Positions 33,712 to 42,390 of a DNA stretch of 64,000 nt are shown in pieces. Below the pieces are notes generated by a model that was not told the origin of the DNA, did no database searches, and worked only from the letters and a program-made list of their open reading frames with translations. Location: positions 21,297 to 85,296 of the forward strand of contig JBCBRY010000027.1 in assembly GCA_039819485.1 (NCBI GenBank). The letters run 5' to 3'. A program made the position numbers and the translations under genes. Position 1 is the first letter of the stretch, and each line of letters starts with the position of its first letter. This DNA is from UBA6168 sp039819485. Its GTDB lineage: Bacteria > Bacteroidota > Bacteroidia > Chitinophagales > Saprospiraceae.

Positions 33712-34980
33712 TCAAATAATTATTGATACGGTTGTCCCTTTGCCTGGTTCGCTATTGACCGAAATTTTCCAGCCGTGCGTATCACAGACATTTTTGGTGT
33801 AAAAAAGGCCGAGGCCAAAGCCTTTCACATTGTGTACGTTGCCGGTAGGGACCCGGTAAAACTTATCAAACAGCTTGGCAACGTTTTCTTTTTCGATACC
33901 GATTCCCTGGTCTTCGATTTGTAACAGAAACTTGCCGTCGCGCCGGGTTTCGGTTCTGACGGCAATATATGGTACTTTCTTACAATATTTTATTGCATTG
34001 TCCAGCAGGTTGTGAAGGATATTGGTCAAATGCAATTTGTCTGCTTCAATTACCGGATTGTTGGCCCTTAGGTCGGCATGGATGGTTCCGCCTGATTTTT
34101 CGACTTGCAGGCGGGTGCTGTCGATGATACTTTTCAATAACTGGTGCAGGTCAATCTCCTCTTTGTTTAATTTGAAATTATCCTTTTCTATGCGGGCCAG
34201 TTGCAGCACTTTCTCCACCTGGTTGTTCAACCGGGTGTTTTGTTCCTTAATGATTTGGGCATATTTCAAAAGCCGGTCGTTGTTGGCTATTTCGGGGCTC
34301 TTCAGAAAAACATCGGAGGAAATTTTTATTGTTGAAATAGGAGTTTTGAATTCATGCGTCATATTATTGATGAAATCCTTCTGCATCTCCGACAGGCGTT
34401 TTTGCTGTAAAATGATAAACATGGAATAAAGGAAAAACAAAATGGTGATCAGCAAAATGGCCGAGAAAATGATGGTCAGGCGCATGTTGCTCAATATCTG
34501 TGAAATCCGGTTGGGGAACCGGACACCAAAATAATAGATGAGGTTTTCGTCCTCTGGCAATGGGAAATCAATCTTGATATCTTCCTGGGTAGGGGCCTCC
34601 GGTGAGTAACTGATGTATTTTCCATAAGCCATTTCACGGGAATCACAATTGTAGATACCATATTCGAAATCCTCCCTGAGGCTCATTTTTTCCAGTTCGG
34701 TGCGCAGAAAAAATTCCAGGTCCTGCGGACGGATATTGTCGTTGATGTTGACAATAAAATAATTGGAAGTCTGCTGGTTGATCAAGTCAATCGGAGGGGG
34801 AGAGCTTCCCATTTTTTCAAAGCGGTCGGCCACATTTTGCATGGCGATAAAAACCTTTTCTTCAAATTCCTTCTCCTCCACATTCCAGGTATTCATCAAT
34901 AGGTAGGCCTGTATGGCGATCATCCCGATGATGGCCAGCGAACCAAAAATGACAACCGTGAGAATCGTATTGTTTTTCAT
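33712..34980 (-). CDS. Sensor histidine kinase
   Basis: The 422-residue membrane kinase has transmembrane helices at about 5-28 and 165-190 enclosing a periplasmic sensor of about 135 residues. The HisKA dimerisation box has His209 in Met-Thr-His-Glu-Phe-Lys-Thr-Pro. The catalytic domain shows the N box (Asn-Leu-Leu-Asp-Asn-Ala-Ile-Lys-Tyr), G1 (Asp-Gln-Gly-Ile-Gly), F box and G2 (Gly-Phe-Gly-Leu-Gly-Leu). It should phosphorylate the adjacent response regulator. The periplasmic domain shows no recognised ligand-binding fold, so the signal is unknown. The downstream gene order and short gap support co-transcription. Confidence 0.93.
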   Translation of the reverse strand: MKNNTILTVVIFGSLAIIGMIAIQAYLLMNTWNVEEKEFEEKVFIAMQNVADRFEKMGSSPPPIDLINQQTSNYFIVNINDNIRPQDLEFFLRTELEKMSLREDFEYGIYNCDSREMAYGKYISYSPEAPTQEDIKIDFPLPEDENLIYYFGVRFPNRISQILSNMRLTIIFSAILLITILFFLYSMFIILQQKRLSEMQKDFINNMTHEFKTPISTIKISSDVFLKSPEIANNDRLLKYAQIIKEQNTRLNNQVEKVLQLARIEKDNFKLNKEEIDLHQLLKSIIDSTRLQVEKSGGTIHADLRANNPVIEADKLHLTNILHNLLDNAIKYCKKVPYIAVRTETRRDGKFLLQIEDQGIGIEKENVAKLFDKFYRVPTGNVHNVKGFGLGLFYTKNVCDTHGWKISVNSEPGKGTTVSIII

Positions 34981-35090
34981 GGAAGACCGATTAGGAAAAA
35001 TGTAAAATGAAAACGATGTTTGGTCGCAATCATTTCATTGGACAGCAAAAATCCAGTTTGTTTATGGGTAAAAGAACTGGCGGGGCATTG

Positions 35091-35297
35091 TTAACATCTT
35101 TTTAGGACTTGACTTAAAAGGTCTTCTTTCAAAGCGGTGCCACGTGGTGGATCGGTATCTATCTTTTTGTAGTGCCCCTTAGCTCGAATAGCCAATTCGC
35201 CCAACAGGCTGGCCGTAATAAGAATAGTGATTATGATTACTGAAATGAAGGAAACTTTCTTTTGGGCAGAAAATGCTTTTGGGTTGGGAGAGAGCAT
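35091..35297 (-). CDS. Small single-pass membrane protein
   Basis: The 68-residue predicted protein has one hydrophobic helix (about 17-36: Phe-Ile-Ser-Val-Ile-Ile-Ile-Thr-Ile-Leu) and a basic C-terminal tail. No family is recognised. It lies 110 bases upstream of the sensor kinase on the same strand and could be a small membrane partner of the two-component system. It could also be a chance frame. Confidence 0.4.
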   Translation of the reverse strand: MLSPNPKAFSAQKKVSFISVIIITILITASLLGELAIRAKGHYKKIDTDPPRGTALKEDLLSQVLKRC

Positions 35298-35382
35298 GGT
35301 AGTTATAAATTTCTGTTTAAGAAGAAATAATCTACCTGTTAATTTAATGGCATATTGGAGCCCAAATCGTATTTCAATAGAC

Positions 35383-35390
35383 TAACTTTG
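35383..35390 (+). promoter_or_regulatory. Possible -7 element of the DUF4271-hemD unit
   Basis: TAACTTTG matches the Bacteroidota TAnnTTTG -7 consensus and lies 18 bases before the ATG at 35408. The nearest upstream TTG (35355) is about 25 bases away, wider than usual. Confidence 0.35.
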
Positions 35391-35407
35391 CATTTGTATA
35401 CAATTTT

Positions 35408-36337
35408 ATGGACAAACCTTTATTCAAGATAAGATCAATTATTCTGTTGGGAGCTTTCTGGGCACTGAGTGCTGCTGCTTTCTCCCAGCAGACTGCCAGC
35501 CCCTTTGATATTATTCCCCGGCTCCCCCAGAGCGATTCCCCAGACAGTGTCATTACTATTTCAGCTTCATCCAATCCATTTGACATCTACCAGATCGATG
35601 CACAGTCCCTGGCCCAGCCCAGTGGCTATACTCCCCAGTTTCAGGTGGAACGAAAACGAAAGCCTCTTTCTGTCAAGGAAAAAACGGCTTTGTACCAGCG
35701 TTTTTTGATTATCACAGTTTTGACGGTCATTGCTGTCATGACCATTGTTATTACAATTTTCAGAATCTTTATAGCAAAAATATGGAAGGCCTTTCTGAAC
35801 GATAATATTCTAAGCCAGTTGCTCCGGGAGCAGGGGGCGGGCGTGACCATAGGTTACCTGATTCTATATTTGATCTTTTTTATTAATGCAGGCATTTTCG
35901 CTTTTTTGGCTTTGAAACACTTTGACATTAACCTGCCTGTTTCCAATTCGAATGTGCTGGGCCTTTTGTTGTGCATCGGAGGGGTAGGGCTTTTTTATTC
36001 TGTCAAGCATATTTTACTATCGATTGTCAGTTACGTATTTCCCATCGACAAAGAAGTAGGAAGGTATAGTTTCACAGTTATGGTTTTCAACATCGTGGCC
36101 GGTATATTTCTGGCTCCGGTCATTTTGTTTGTTGCGTATTCTTCAGAGGGAATAAGTGGAGGAGTCATTAAATTGACCATCCTGGCTTTATTGGGGGTCA
36201 TGTTATTTAGAGGTTTACGGGGACTTTTCATAGCGAACCGGTTTTTTGCCTGGCACAAATTTCACTTTTTCTTGTATCTTTGCGCCGTTGAATTAGCGCC
36301 TTTGCTAGTCACGTTTAAACTGCTTGATGTGCTGTAG
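35408..36337 (+). CDS. DUF4271 integral membrane protein
   Basis: The 309-residue protein starts with a signal-like helix (about 8-26), a proline-rich periplasmic stretch of about 70 residues, and then about six membrane helices from residue 97 to the end. This matches DUF4271, a family restricted to Bacteroidota. It is followed after 48 bases by the hemD-like gene, a pairing widely seen in the phylum, so the two probably share a transcript. The function is unknown. Confidence 0.8.
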   Translation: MDKPLFKIRSIILLGAFWALSAAAFSQQTASPFDIIPRLPQSDSPDSVITISASSNPFDIYQIDAQSLAQPSGYTPQFQVERKRKPLSVKEKTALYQRFLIITVLTVIAVMTIVITIFRIFIAKIWKAFLNDNILSQLLREQGAGVTIGYLILYLIFFINAGIFAFLALKHFDINLPVSNSNVLGLLLCIGGVGLFYSVKHILLSIVSYVFPIDKEVGRYSFTVMVFNIVAGIFLAPVILFVAYSSEGISGGVIKLTILALLGVMLFRGLRGLFIANRFFAWHKFHFFLYLCAVELAPLLVTFKLLDVL

Positions 36338-36385
36338 GCGTATTCAGACAAATATTAAGTTGAGAAACAAAATTTATTCTTTTGA

Positions 36386-37171
36386 ATGGAAGTAATCAAT
36401 GATGGTAAAGTGACTGAGGAGACTTATAAAAAAGTAAGGACTATTTTGGTGTCACAACCCAAGCCAGAGCGTTCTCCTTACTATAATCTTGAAAAAAAAT
36501 ACGGGTTAACAATTGATTGGAGACCATTTATACATGTGGAAGGTTTGACTGCCAAGGAATTCCGAAAGCAGCGAATCAAACAAGATGACTTTTCGGCCAT
36601 CATTTTCACAAGTAAAAATGCCATTGATCACTTTTTCCGCCTTTGCGAAGAAATGAGGATCAAGATGTCACAAGACACGAAGTACTTCTGCAAAACGGAA
36701 GCTGTGGCCAATTATCTCCAAAAGTTCATTGTATATCGGAAAAGAAAAGTGTTTGCTGGCGTACGCACTGTACAAGACCTGAAACCTTACCTGATGAAGC
36801 ACAAAGACAATGAAAAGTTTTTGTTGCCGACTTCTAACCTGGGCTATGGTACTTTCGGAGCCTTTTTGAAGGAAAACGGCTTTGAATGGCAGCAGGCCAT
36901 GATGTACCAGACGGTCACCAGTGACCTGAGCGACCTGAAAGATATTTATTACGATATCATCGTATTCTTCAGTCCTCTGGATATTAAAGCACTTTATGAA
37001 AACTTTCCTGATTTCAAGCAAAAGAATACCCGTATTGCCGGGTTCGGGAAGTCGACGACTGGTGCGATCGCAAACGAAGGGTTATTCCTGAATATTAAAG
37101 CTCCTGCTCCTGGTGTACCTTCCATGACCATGGCGCTGGAAAATTATCTTAAGATATCGAACAAAGACTAA
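36386..37171 (+). CDS. hemD: Uroporphyrinogen-III synthase family protein
   Basis: The 261-residue protein has two alpha/beta lobes typical of HemD: Phe-Ser-Ala-Ile-Ile-Phe-Thr-Ser-Lys-Asn-Ala-Ile in lobe one and Tyr-Tyr-Asp-Ile-Ile-Val-Phe-Phe-Ser-Pro...Ala-Gly-Phe-Gly-Lys-Ser-Thr-Thr in lobe two. The family closes the linear tetrapyrrole to uroporphyrinogen III in haem and B12 synthesis. No other hem gene is nearby; the fixed partner is DUF4271. Catalytic residues are poorly conserved across HemD, so the assignment rests on fold pattern and context. A strong terminator follows. Confidence 0.78.
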   Translation: MEVINDGKVTEETYKKVRTILVSQPKPERSPYYNLEKKYGLTIDWRPFIHVEGLTAKEFRKQRIKQDDFSAIIFTSKNAIDHFFRLCEEMRIKMSQDTKYFCKTEAVANYLQKFIVYRKRKVFAGVRTVQDLKPYLMKHKDNEKFLLPTSNLGYGTFGAFLKENGFEWQQAMMYQTVTSDLSDLKDIYYDIIVFFSPLDIKALYENFPDFKQKNTRIAGFGKSTTGAIANEGLFLNIKAPAPGVPSMTMALENYLKISNKD

Positions 37172-37259
37172 TATGTTTTTGTTAAAATATTTCTTGGAGG
37201 TTGATTTTAACCTAAAGAGCAATCTTCAAGTTGTTTTCTCATAGTATGTTTGTTTGAAG

Positions 37260-37284
37260 CCCCGATGCTTGCATCGGGGTCTTT
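37260..37284 (+). terminator. Intrinsic terminator after hemD
   Basis: CCCCGATGC (37260-37268) and GCATCGGGG (37271-37279) are perfectly complementary around a 2-nt loop, followed by TCTTTGCTTTT. It lies between hemD and the convergent channel gene. Confidence 0.85.
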
Positions 37285-37299
37285 GCTTTTCAGGCGGGT

Positions 37300-38277
37300 T
37301 TACGACCTGCCGTTCAATTCCTCGTACAGCCCTTCCACTTTTTCCATTTCATCAATTTGCTCCAGGTCCAGAATAGTTTTCCCTCCTTCCCCCGGATAGT
37401 ACATCAGCGCAAACTTGTAACCATAAAGAATTTCATGCGCTGTATAGGAAAAATTTGCAAAAACCTGATTGGAATAAGTTTCGTCATATGCCTGAATCAG
37501 TACGATGATTTCTACTTCGCGCCCTTCCAGGTCTTCCCTCGTTAATCCAAAGAGTGGGCTTTCTTTGGTAATAGGGTGTACGACTGTCCAACTCAAAGGT
37601 AGCATGACCACTTTGTCAAGCTGTAGTTCCAAATTGTAGAACCTCCTGACTTTTTCTTTCCCGCGTTGGCTTTCTACCCATGACATTACCAGTTTAGCCT
37701 CGGCATTGATGATCTTGTTGTCCCTGCGGTTGGCCAATCGGAACATCAGTCCAGTTTTTGGTTCAGCAAACGGGGCAATGATGATATTTTTACTAAACAC
37801 AAACTGAGCAACTGGCCTGGAGAAACGGGCAAAGAATAGACCTGTGGCAAGGGCAAAGGCCAGCAGCCCGGTCAAGGCATTAATGGATGCAATAATGTTG
37901 GAAGAAATACAGACCGGACTGACCGAACCATAGCCTACAGTGGTCAAAGTCTGTACACTGAAAAACCAGACTTCCAGAAAATTTAGAAAAATTCCTTTGT
38001 CTTCCACGCCACTCAGACATTCTATGCCGGTCATTAATAACAGGATGGCAAACAGGGTATTGACCAGAATGAAAAAGAGGACGACCATACCAAAAAAGCG
38101 GTGCCATGGCATTTCCTTTAGGTCCTGATAAAGCGTCCATCCTTTTTTGCCAATAGTCGTTACGTTGTATTTTCCGTTTTTCTCCAGGAGGCGATAGTGC
38201 CTGCCGGTGATCTTGGTACCGAAACCCAGGTCTTCTGCTTCTTTCTGGCTCTTCTTGTTACTCGGAGTAAGGTTCAT
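37300..38277 (-). CDS. Inward-rectifier (Kir-type) potassium channel
   Basis: The 325-residue protein has an outer helix (about 62-85), a pore loop with selectivity filter Thr113-Val-Gly-Tyr-Gly117, an inner helix (about 122-150) and a large cytoplasmic beta domain (about 160-310), the KirBac architecture. An amphipathic slide helix with Trp-His-Arg-Phe precedes TM1. It conducts K+ across the inner membrane, gated by lipid, pH or ligands at the cytoplasmic domain. It has no operon partner and is convergent with hemD. Confidence 0.9.
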   Translation of the reverse strand: MNLTPSNKKSQKEAEDLGFGTKITGRHYRLLEKNGKYNVTTIGKKGWTLYQDLKEMPWHRFFGMVVLFFILVNTLFAILLLMTGIECLSGVEDKGIFLNFLEVWFFSVQTLTTVGYGSVSPVCISSNIIASINALTGLLAFALATGLFFARFSRPVAQFVFSKNIIIAPFAEPKTGLMFRLANRRDNKIINAEAKLVMSWVESQRGKEKVRRFYNLELQLDKVVMLPLSWTVVHPITKESPLFGLTREDLEGREVEIIVLIQAYDETYSNQVFANFSYTAHEILYGYKFALMYYPGEGGKTILDLEQIDEMEKVEGLYEELNGRS

Positions 38278-38416
38278 TTGATTGATTTTTCATCAGTTAT
38301 ATAAAGAGTTGTATCTTAATGTTTGTTTTGTTTAACTTTATTGGATTATTTTTTAAACAAAAAAAATAACACTCTGTTATAGCAATCATTCAGCAACTAT
38401 TAATTAGCTACAAATT

Positions 38417-39892
38417 TTGTCAAAAAAAGTTATAGTCATCGGTTCAGGTTTTTCAGGTTTGTCCTCAGCAACTTTTCTTGCCCAAAAGGGATTTGATGTC
38501 ACCATTTTGGAGAAAAATGATCGTCCGGGCGGCCGTGCCCGTAAATTTGAAGTCGACGGATTTACTTTTGACATGGGGCCAAGTTGGTACTGGATGCCCG
38601 ATGTGTTTGAGGATTATTTCGCTCAATTCGGTAGAAAGCCCTCAGATTATTATGATCTGAAAAGATTGGACCCGTCCTACCGTGTTTACTTTAGTGAAAA
38701 TGACGTGATGAACGTGCCGGCCAAAATGAGTGAACTCGAGCAGGTGTTCGAAAGCTATGAGCCGGGCAGTAGTGTAAACCTGCGCAAATTCCTGTCCGAA
38801 GCACAGTATAAATATGAGGTTGGCATGCGGGATTTTGTCCAGAAGCCAAGTCTTTCTTTCTGGGAGTTCGCAGATGTAAGAATCGCGACCAGCTTATTTC
38901 GCCTCCAAATGTTCCAGTCGCTTTCTTCCCATGTACGGAAGTTGTTCAAAAATGAAAAGCTGATCCAGTTGTTGGAGTTTCCTGTTTTGTTTCTGGGGGC
39001 AACGCCTGAAAAGACACCTGCTCTTTACAGTCTGATGAATTATGCTGACATGGCCCTGGGCACCTGGTACCCTATGGGCGGTATGTCAAAAATAATTGAT
39101 GGGATGGTCGCTCTTGCCAAGGAAATGGGAGTGAAATTCAAATTGGGGCACGAAGTCCAGCAAATTTATGTCCCCAACGGGCATGCTACAAAGGTAATTA
39201 CCAATCGGGGCGAGCACAGTGCCGATATCATAGTGGGAAGTGCTGACTACCATCACATTGAACAAAATTTGTTGCCCGAACGCAGCCGGCAATATTCTGA
39301 AAAATACTGGGACAAACGCGTCATGGCCCCATCGAGTTTATTGTTCTATTTGGGGGTCGATAGAAAATTGAAAAATCTAAAGCACCACAATTTATTTTTT
39401 GATAAGGATTTTAAAAAACATGCGGTAGAAATATACGAAAACCCAGCCTGGCCAAGCGATCCGCTGTTTTATGTTTGTTCACCTTCGGTAACTGACAGCA
39501 GCGTGGCGCCGGAAGGCTGCGAGAACCTTTTTGTATTGATACCCTTGGCACCAGACCTGAAAGATACGGATGAATTGAGGGAAAAATATTACGAAATCGT
39601 AATGGAGCGCTTGGAAAAATTGACAGGACAAGACATCCGTAGCCATGTTATTTACAAAAGGTCTTTTGCTCACAATGACTTTAAGTCGGATTACCATGCC
39701 TTCAAAGGCAATGCCTATGGCCTGGCCAATACACTGCTGCAGACAGCTTTTCTTAAACCAAAAATAAAAAGCAAAAAAGTAAACAATCTCTATTACACTG
39801 GCCAATTGACTGCCCCCGGTCCCGGCGTTCCCCCCTCGCTGATTTCCGGTCAGGTCGTTGCCAGAGAAATAAGTAGGAGAGTGAGTCAGTAA
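38417..39892 (+). CDS. crtI: Phytoene desaturase
   Basis: The frame starts at a TTG (38417), because the dinucleotide fold begins at once: Lys-Val-Ile-Val-Ile-Gly-Ser-Gly-Phe-Ser-Gly-Leu from residue 4, with no upstream ATG in frame. The 491-residue protein has the FAD motif and Asn-Asp-Arg-Pro-Gly-Gly-Arg-Ala. The carotenoid dehydrogenase C-terminal signature is Tyr-Thr-Gly-Gln-Leu-Thr-Ala-Pro-Gly-Pro-Gly-Val-Pro-Pro-Ser. CrtI desaturates phytoene in four steps to lycopene. It is the first gene of a crtI-crtB-crtZ run on the plus strand. No lycopene cyclase is in this run. Confidence 0.93.
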   Translation: MSKKVIVIGSGFSGLSSATFLAQKGFDVTILEKNDRPGGRARKFEVDGFTFDMGPSWYWMPDVFEDYFAQFGRKPSDYYDLKRLDPSYRVYFSENDVMNVPAKMSELEQVFESYEPGSSVNLRKFLSEAQYKYEVGMRDFVQKPSLSFWEFADVRIATSLFRLQMFQSLSSHVRKLFKNEKLIQLLEFPVLFLGATPEKTPALYSLMNYADMALGTWYPMGGMSKIIDGMVALAKEMGVKFKLGHEVQQIYVPNGHATKVITNRGEHSADIIVGSADYHHIEQNLLPERSRQYSEKYWDKRVMAPSSLLFYLGVDRKLKNLKHHNLFFDKDFKKHAVEIYENPAWPSDPLFYVCSPSVTDSSVAPEGCENLFVLIPLAPDLKDTDELREKYYEIVMERLEKLTGQDIRSHVIYKRSFAHNDFKSDYHAFKGNAYGLANTLLQTAFLKPKIKSKKVNNLYYTGQLTAPGPGVPPSLISGQVVAREISRRVSQ

Positions 39893-40000
39893 GCAAGTAT
39901 GCAAGTCGGCAGTAATTAAGCTTAGAGGATAAAGCCTAAAAACTGTTGACTTGCTTACTCATATACTTGTTTGCTCGCCTAACTCTTATTACTTGCCTAC
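39882..40000. repeat. Inverted repeat between crtI and crtB
   Basis: The word GAGTCAGTAAGCAAGTATGCAA at the crtI end (about 39882-39904; 3' coding and stop) recurs inverted in ACTTGCTTACTC...ACTTGTTTGCTC (about 39950-39978). The arms are imperfect and about 26 nt. It places a hairpin in the crtI-crtB junction. Confidence 0.5.
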
Positions 40001-40007
40001 TTTCATC

Positions 40008-40844
40008 ATGCTGGAACTTTATAACAATACCTGTCACGAATGTAGCCGCTTAGTCACCAACCGCTACAGCACGTCTTTTTCATTGGGCATCAAAATGTTC
40101 GAGAAAAAATTTCGGACGCCCATTTATGCTATCTATGGGTTTGTCCGCTTTGCGGACGAAATAGTCGACACGTTTCATGGCTATCCCAAAGCTGCTCTTT
40201 TAGAACGGTTCCGGCAGGATACCTACCGGGCCATTGAAGAAAAAATAAGTTTAAACCCTATTTTAAACTCCTTTCAGGAGGTCGTCAATAAATACCAGAT
40301 TGAAGATGGTTTGATCGACGCTTTTTTGGAAAGTATGGAAATGGACCTGCACCATAGCAATTATGGTAAGGGCCTTTATGAAAAATATATTTATGGATCG
40401 GCCGAGGTGGTCGGGCTGATGTGCTTGCGGGTTTTTTGTGAAGGTGATAGAGAAAAATTTGACCGTTTAAAAAGTCCGGCAAGAAGCCTGGGCGCAGCTT
40501 TTCAGAAGATAAATTTCCTGCGTGATTTAAAAAGTGATTTTGACGACCGCGGCCGGGTTTATTTTCCTGGAGTCGACTTTACGAATTTCACGGCGGAGGA
40601 TAAAAAAAGAATTGAGCAGGAAATTAAAAAAGATTTTGACGATGCATACTTGGGGATTGTCCAATTGCCGCAAGGCGCCCGGCTGGGGGTTTATCTGGCT
40701 TATGTCTATTATTTGAACCTATTTAAAAAAATAAAAAAGACGGCTGCCGCCAAAGTCAAAGAACGACGCATCCGCGTAAACGACGGAAAGAAATTATATT
40801 TGCTGTTCAGTTCCGCCGTTAAAATGCGGTTGAATATGTTATGA
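40008..40844 (+). CDS. crtB: Phytoene/squalene synthase family protein, phytoene synthase
   Basis: The ATG at 40008 is chosen over an upstream frame start that translates the repeat spacer. The 278-residue protein has both aspartate-rich motifs of trans-isoprenyl head-to-head synthases: Asp50-Glu-Ile-Val-Asp54 and the second Asp-Leu-Lys-Ser-Asp near 171-175 in Asn-Phe-Leu-Arg-Asp-Leu. The family also contains squalene synthases; the crtI neighbour decides for phytoene synthase. It condenses two GGPP to phytoene at the inner membrane face. Confidence 0.92.
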   Translation: MLELYNNTCHECSRLVTNRYSTSFSLGIKMFEKKFRTPIYAIYGFVRFADEIVDTFHGYPKAALLERFRQDTYRAIEEKISLNPILNSFQEVVNKYQIEDGLIDAFLESMEMDLHHSNYGKGLYEKYIYGSAEVVGLMCLRVFCEGDREKFDRLKSPARSLGAAFQKINFLRDLKSDFDDRGRVYFPGVDFTNFTAEDKKRIEQEIKKDFDDAYLGIVQLPQGARLGVYLAYVYYLNLFKKIKKTAAAKVKERRIRVNDGKKLYLLFSSAVKMRLNML

Positions 40845-40920
40845 TGGTTTTACTGTTTTATCGCAATATTGATTTAAATAAAAAAGCAATAAAACAGCAT
40901 AGCCATAAAACAATACAGCA

Positions 40921-41394
40921 ATGACTTATTTTTTTATTACAATAGCCACCGTTTGTGCCATGGAATTTGTAGCGTGGTTCACGCATAAATATGTAATGCA
41001 CGGTATTTTATGGAGCTGGCACGAAGACCACCACAAGCCGCATTTCAAGGAAGGAAAGTTTTTCGAAAAAAATGATTTATTTTTTCTGGTGTTTGCGGTT
41101 CCGAGCATGTTCAGCATTATGGCAGGCACCATGACGGAACATATGTGGTTGTTATATGTAGGGATTGGCGTGGCTATTTATGGGGCTATTTATTTTTTAA
41201 TTCACGACGTATATATCCATCAGCGATTTAGCTGGTTCCGCCAATTGGACAGTAAATATTCAAGGGCAATTTTACGGGCGCACGGAAACCATCATGCGAA
41301 GCAAACAAAAGAAGGGTGCGAATCTTTCGGACTGTTGGTCGTTGCCCGAAAATATTTTAAAAGCCGCAAGCACTGGGATAAAAAAGCGGCTTAG
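40921..41394 (+). CDS. crtZ: Beta-carotene hydroxylase
   Basis: The 157-residue membrane protein carries the histidine clusters of the CrtZ fatty-acid-hydroxylase superfamily: His-Lys-Tyr-Val-Met-His, His-Glu-Asp-His-His, His-Asp-Val-Tyr-Ile-His and His-Gly-Asn-His-His. Hydrophobic helices sit at both ends and in the middle (about 55-85). It adds 3,3'-hydroxyls to beta-ring carotenoids, giving zeaxanthin. It needs a lycopene cyclase product, but no crtY or crtcd is next to it. It lies 76 bases after crtB, probably in the same transcript. Confidence 0.92.
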   Translation: MTYFFITIATVCAMEFVAWFTHKYVMHGILWSWHEDHHKPHFKEGKFFEKNDLFFLVFAVPSMFSIMAGTMTEHMWLLYVGIGVAIYGAIYFLIHDVYIHQRFSWFRQLDSKYSRAILRAHGNHHAKQTKEGCESFGLLVVARKYFKSRKHWDKKAA

Positions 41395-41400
41395 AAAATT

Positions 41401-41477
41401 AAAACACATAGGTACACAGGACACATAGAAAAATTATTTTTTAATAGATCTATGTGCCCTGTGTGCCTATGTGTTTT
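41401..41477. repeat. Long inverted repeat / bidirectional terminator between crtZ and the MscS gene
   Basis: Arms of about 28 nt (41401-41430 and 41448-41477) differ at only two positions, both transitions, and enclose a loop of about 18 nt. The repeat lies between two convergent genes and ends in TTTT on one strand and, reversed, TTTT on the other. The sequence is a variant of ACACATAGG words and is not shared with the other inverted repeats. Confidence 0.75.
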
Positions 41478-41487
41478 TAAAATAATA

Positions 41488-42312
41488 TTACTCCCCAATC
41501 GGCCCGATCTCCACACCTTCCGAGTAGGCCACTTTTATATTATTATCATTAAATGCTTTTTTGATCAAGCGAAGCGATTCAAAAGTGCCTTCCCAGTAAT
41601 CATCAGGAAGAACAAATGGACGGACAGTCAAAATAATGTTGTGGCTGTCAAATGTTTCGATGCCAACTTGTGGAGCGGGGTCGTCGAGGACCACCGGAAT
41701 GTTTTTGAGTGTATTTAAAATGACTTCTTTTACCTTGGGGAAACTTTCCTCATAAGGCATGGTCACATTTAATTCCAGCCGGATGGCTCCTTTAGAAGAA
41801 TAATTGATGATCGTATCCTCGGAAACCTTGCCATTGGGAATAATCAGGGTTTTTAATCCTGGAGTTGATAAAATTGTACTGAATATTTTAATGTCTTCCA
41901 CTTTTCCAAATTTCCCATTCACTTCTACCATGTCCCCAATTTTATAAGGCCGAAAAACCATTATTAAAATGCCTGAGGCAAAATTGGCGAGGCTACCCTG
42001 CAAGGCGAATGCTACTGCAAAACTGGCAGCAGCCAATATCCCTACAATAGAGGTCATCTCAAAGCCAAGAAAACTTGCTGCAAAAAGAATGACAGCCACT
42101 TTTATTAAAATACCAACAAATGAAAGGGCAAAACCACTGATCTCAGGGCTGAGTTTGGCTTTGGTAAGAGATATTTCAAAAAGCTTGAGAACGCGCTTGG
42201 CAATCCAAAAACCAATGATTATGGCAGCAATGGCCATAAAGATTTTTGGCGTGAAAGTGACACAGAAATCAATAAACTGGTCCCAGTATTTAGTTAGTTT
42301 TTCTTGATCCAT
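41488..42312 (-). CDS. Small mechanosensitive channel (MscS family)
   Basis: The ATG at 42312 is preferred; the longer frame would translate the inverted repeat 42338-42389. The 274-residue protein has three membrane helices: about 16-38, 60-85 and the Gly/Ala-rich pore helix about 90-120 (Ala-Ala-Ser-Phe-Ala-Val-Ala-Phe-Ala-Leu-Gln-Gly-Ser-Leu). A cytoplasmic beta and alpha-beta vestibule domain follows. It opens under membrane tension to release solutes on hypo-osmotic shock. It follows the barrel protein gene on the same strand, with a hairpin between. Confidence 0.9.
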   Translation of the reverse strand: MDQEKLTKYWDQFIDFCVTFTPKIFMAIAAIIIGFWIAKRVLKLFEISLTKAKLSPEISGFALSFVGILIKVAVILFAASFLGFEMTSIVGILAAASFAVAFALQGSLANFASGILIMVFRPYKIGDMVEVNGKFGKVEDIKIFSTILSTPGLKTLIIPNGKVSEDTIINYSSKGAIRLELNVTMPYEESFPKVKEVILNTLKNIPVVLDDPAPQVGIETFDSHNIILTVRPFVLPDDYWEGTFESLRLIKKAFNDNNIKVAYSEGVEIGPIGE

Positions 42313-42337
42313 AGTAAGTTTAGAGTGGAGGAGTCCT

Positions 42338-42389
42338 GAGTTTTGAGTTGGGGAGTTTTGGGTAAGGAAAACTCCCCAACTCAAAACTC
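42338..42389. repeat. 22-nt perfect inverted repeat between barrel protein and MscS genes
   Basis: Arms 42338-42359 and 42368-42389 are perfectly complementary with an 8-nt loop. The repeat abuts the stop of the barrel gene and lies in the MscS leader, where it could end or attenuate transcription on the minus strand. Confidence 0.85.
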
Positions 42390-42390
42390 C

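Noticed and set aside
36275..36282. TATCTTTG promoter-like element inside the DUF4271 gene, upstream of hemD
   Set aside because: It matches the -7 consensus but sits in coding sequence with a 26-base spacing to the nearest TTG. Co-transcription with DUF4271 explains hemD expression more simply.
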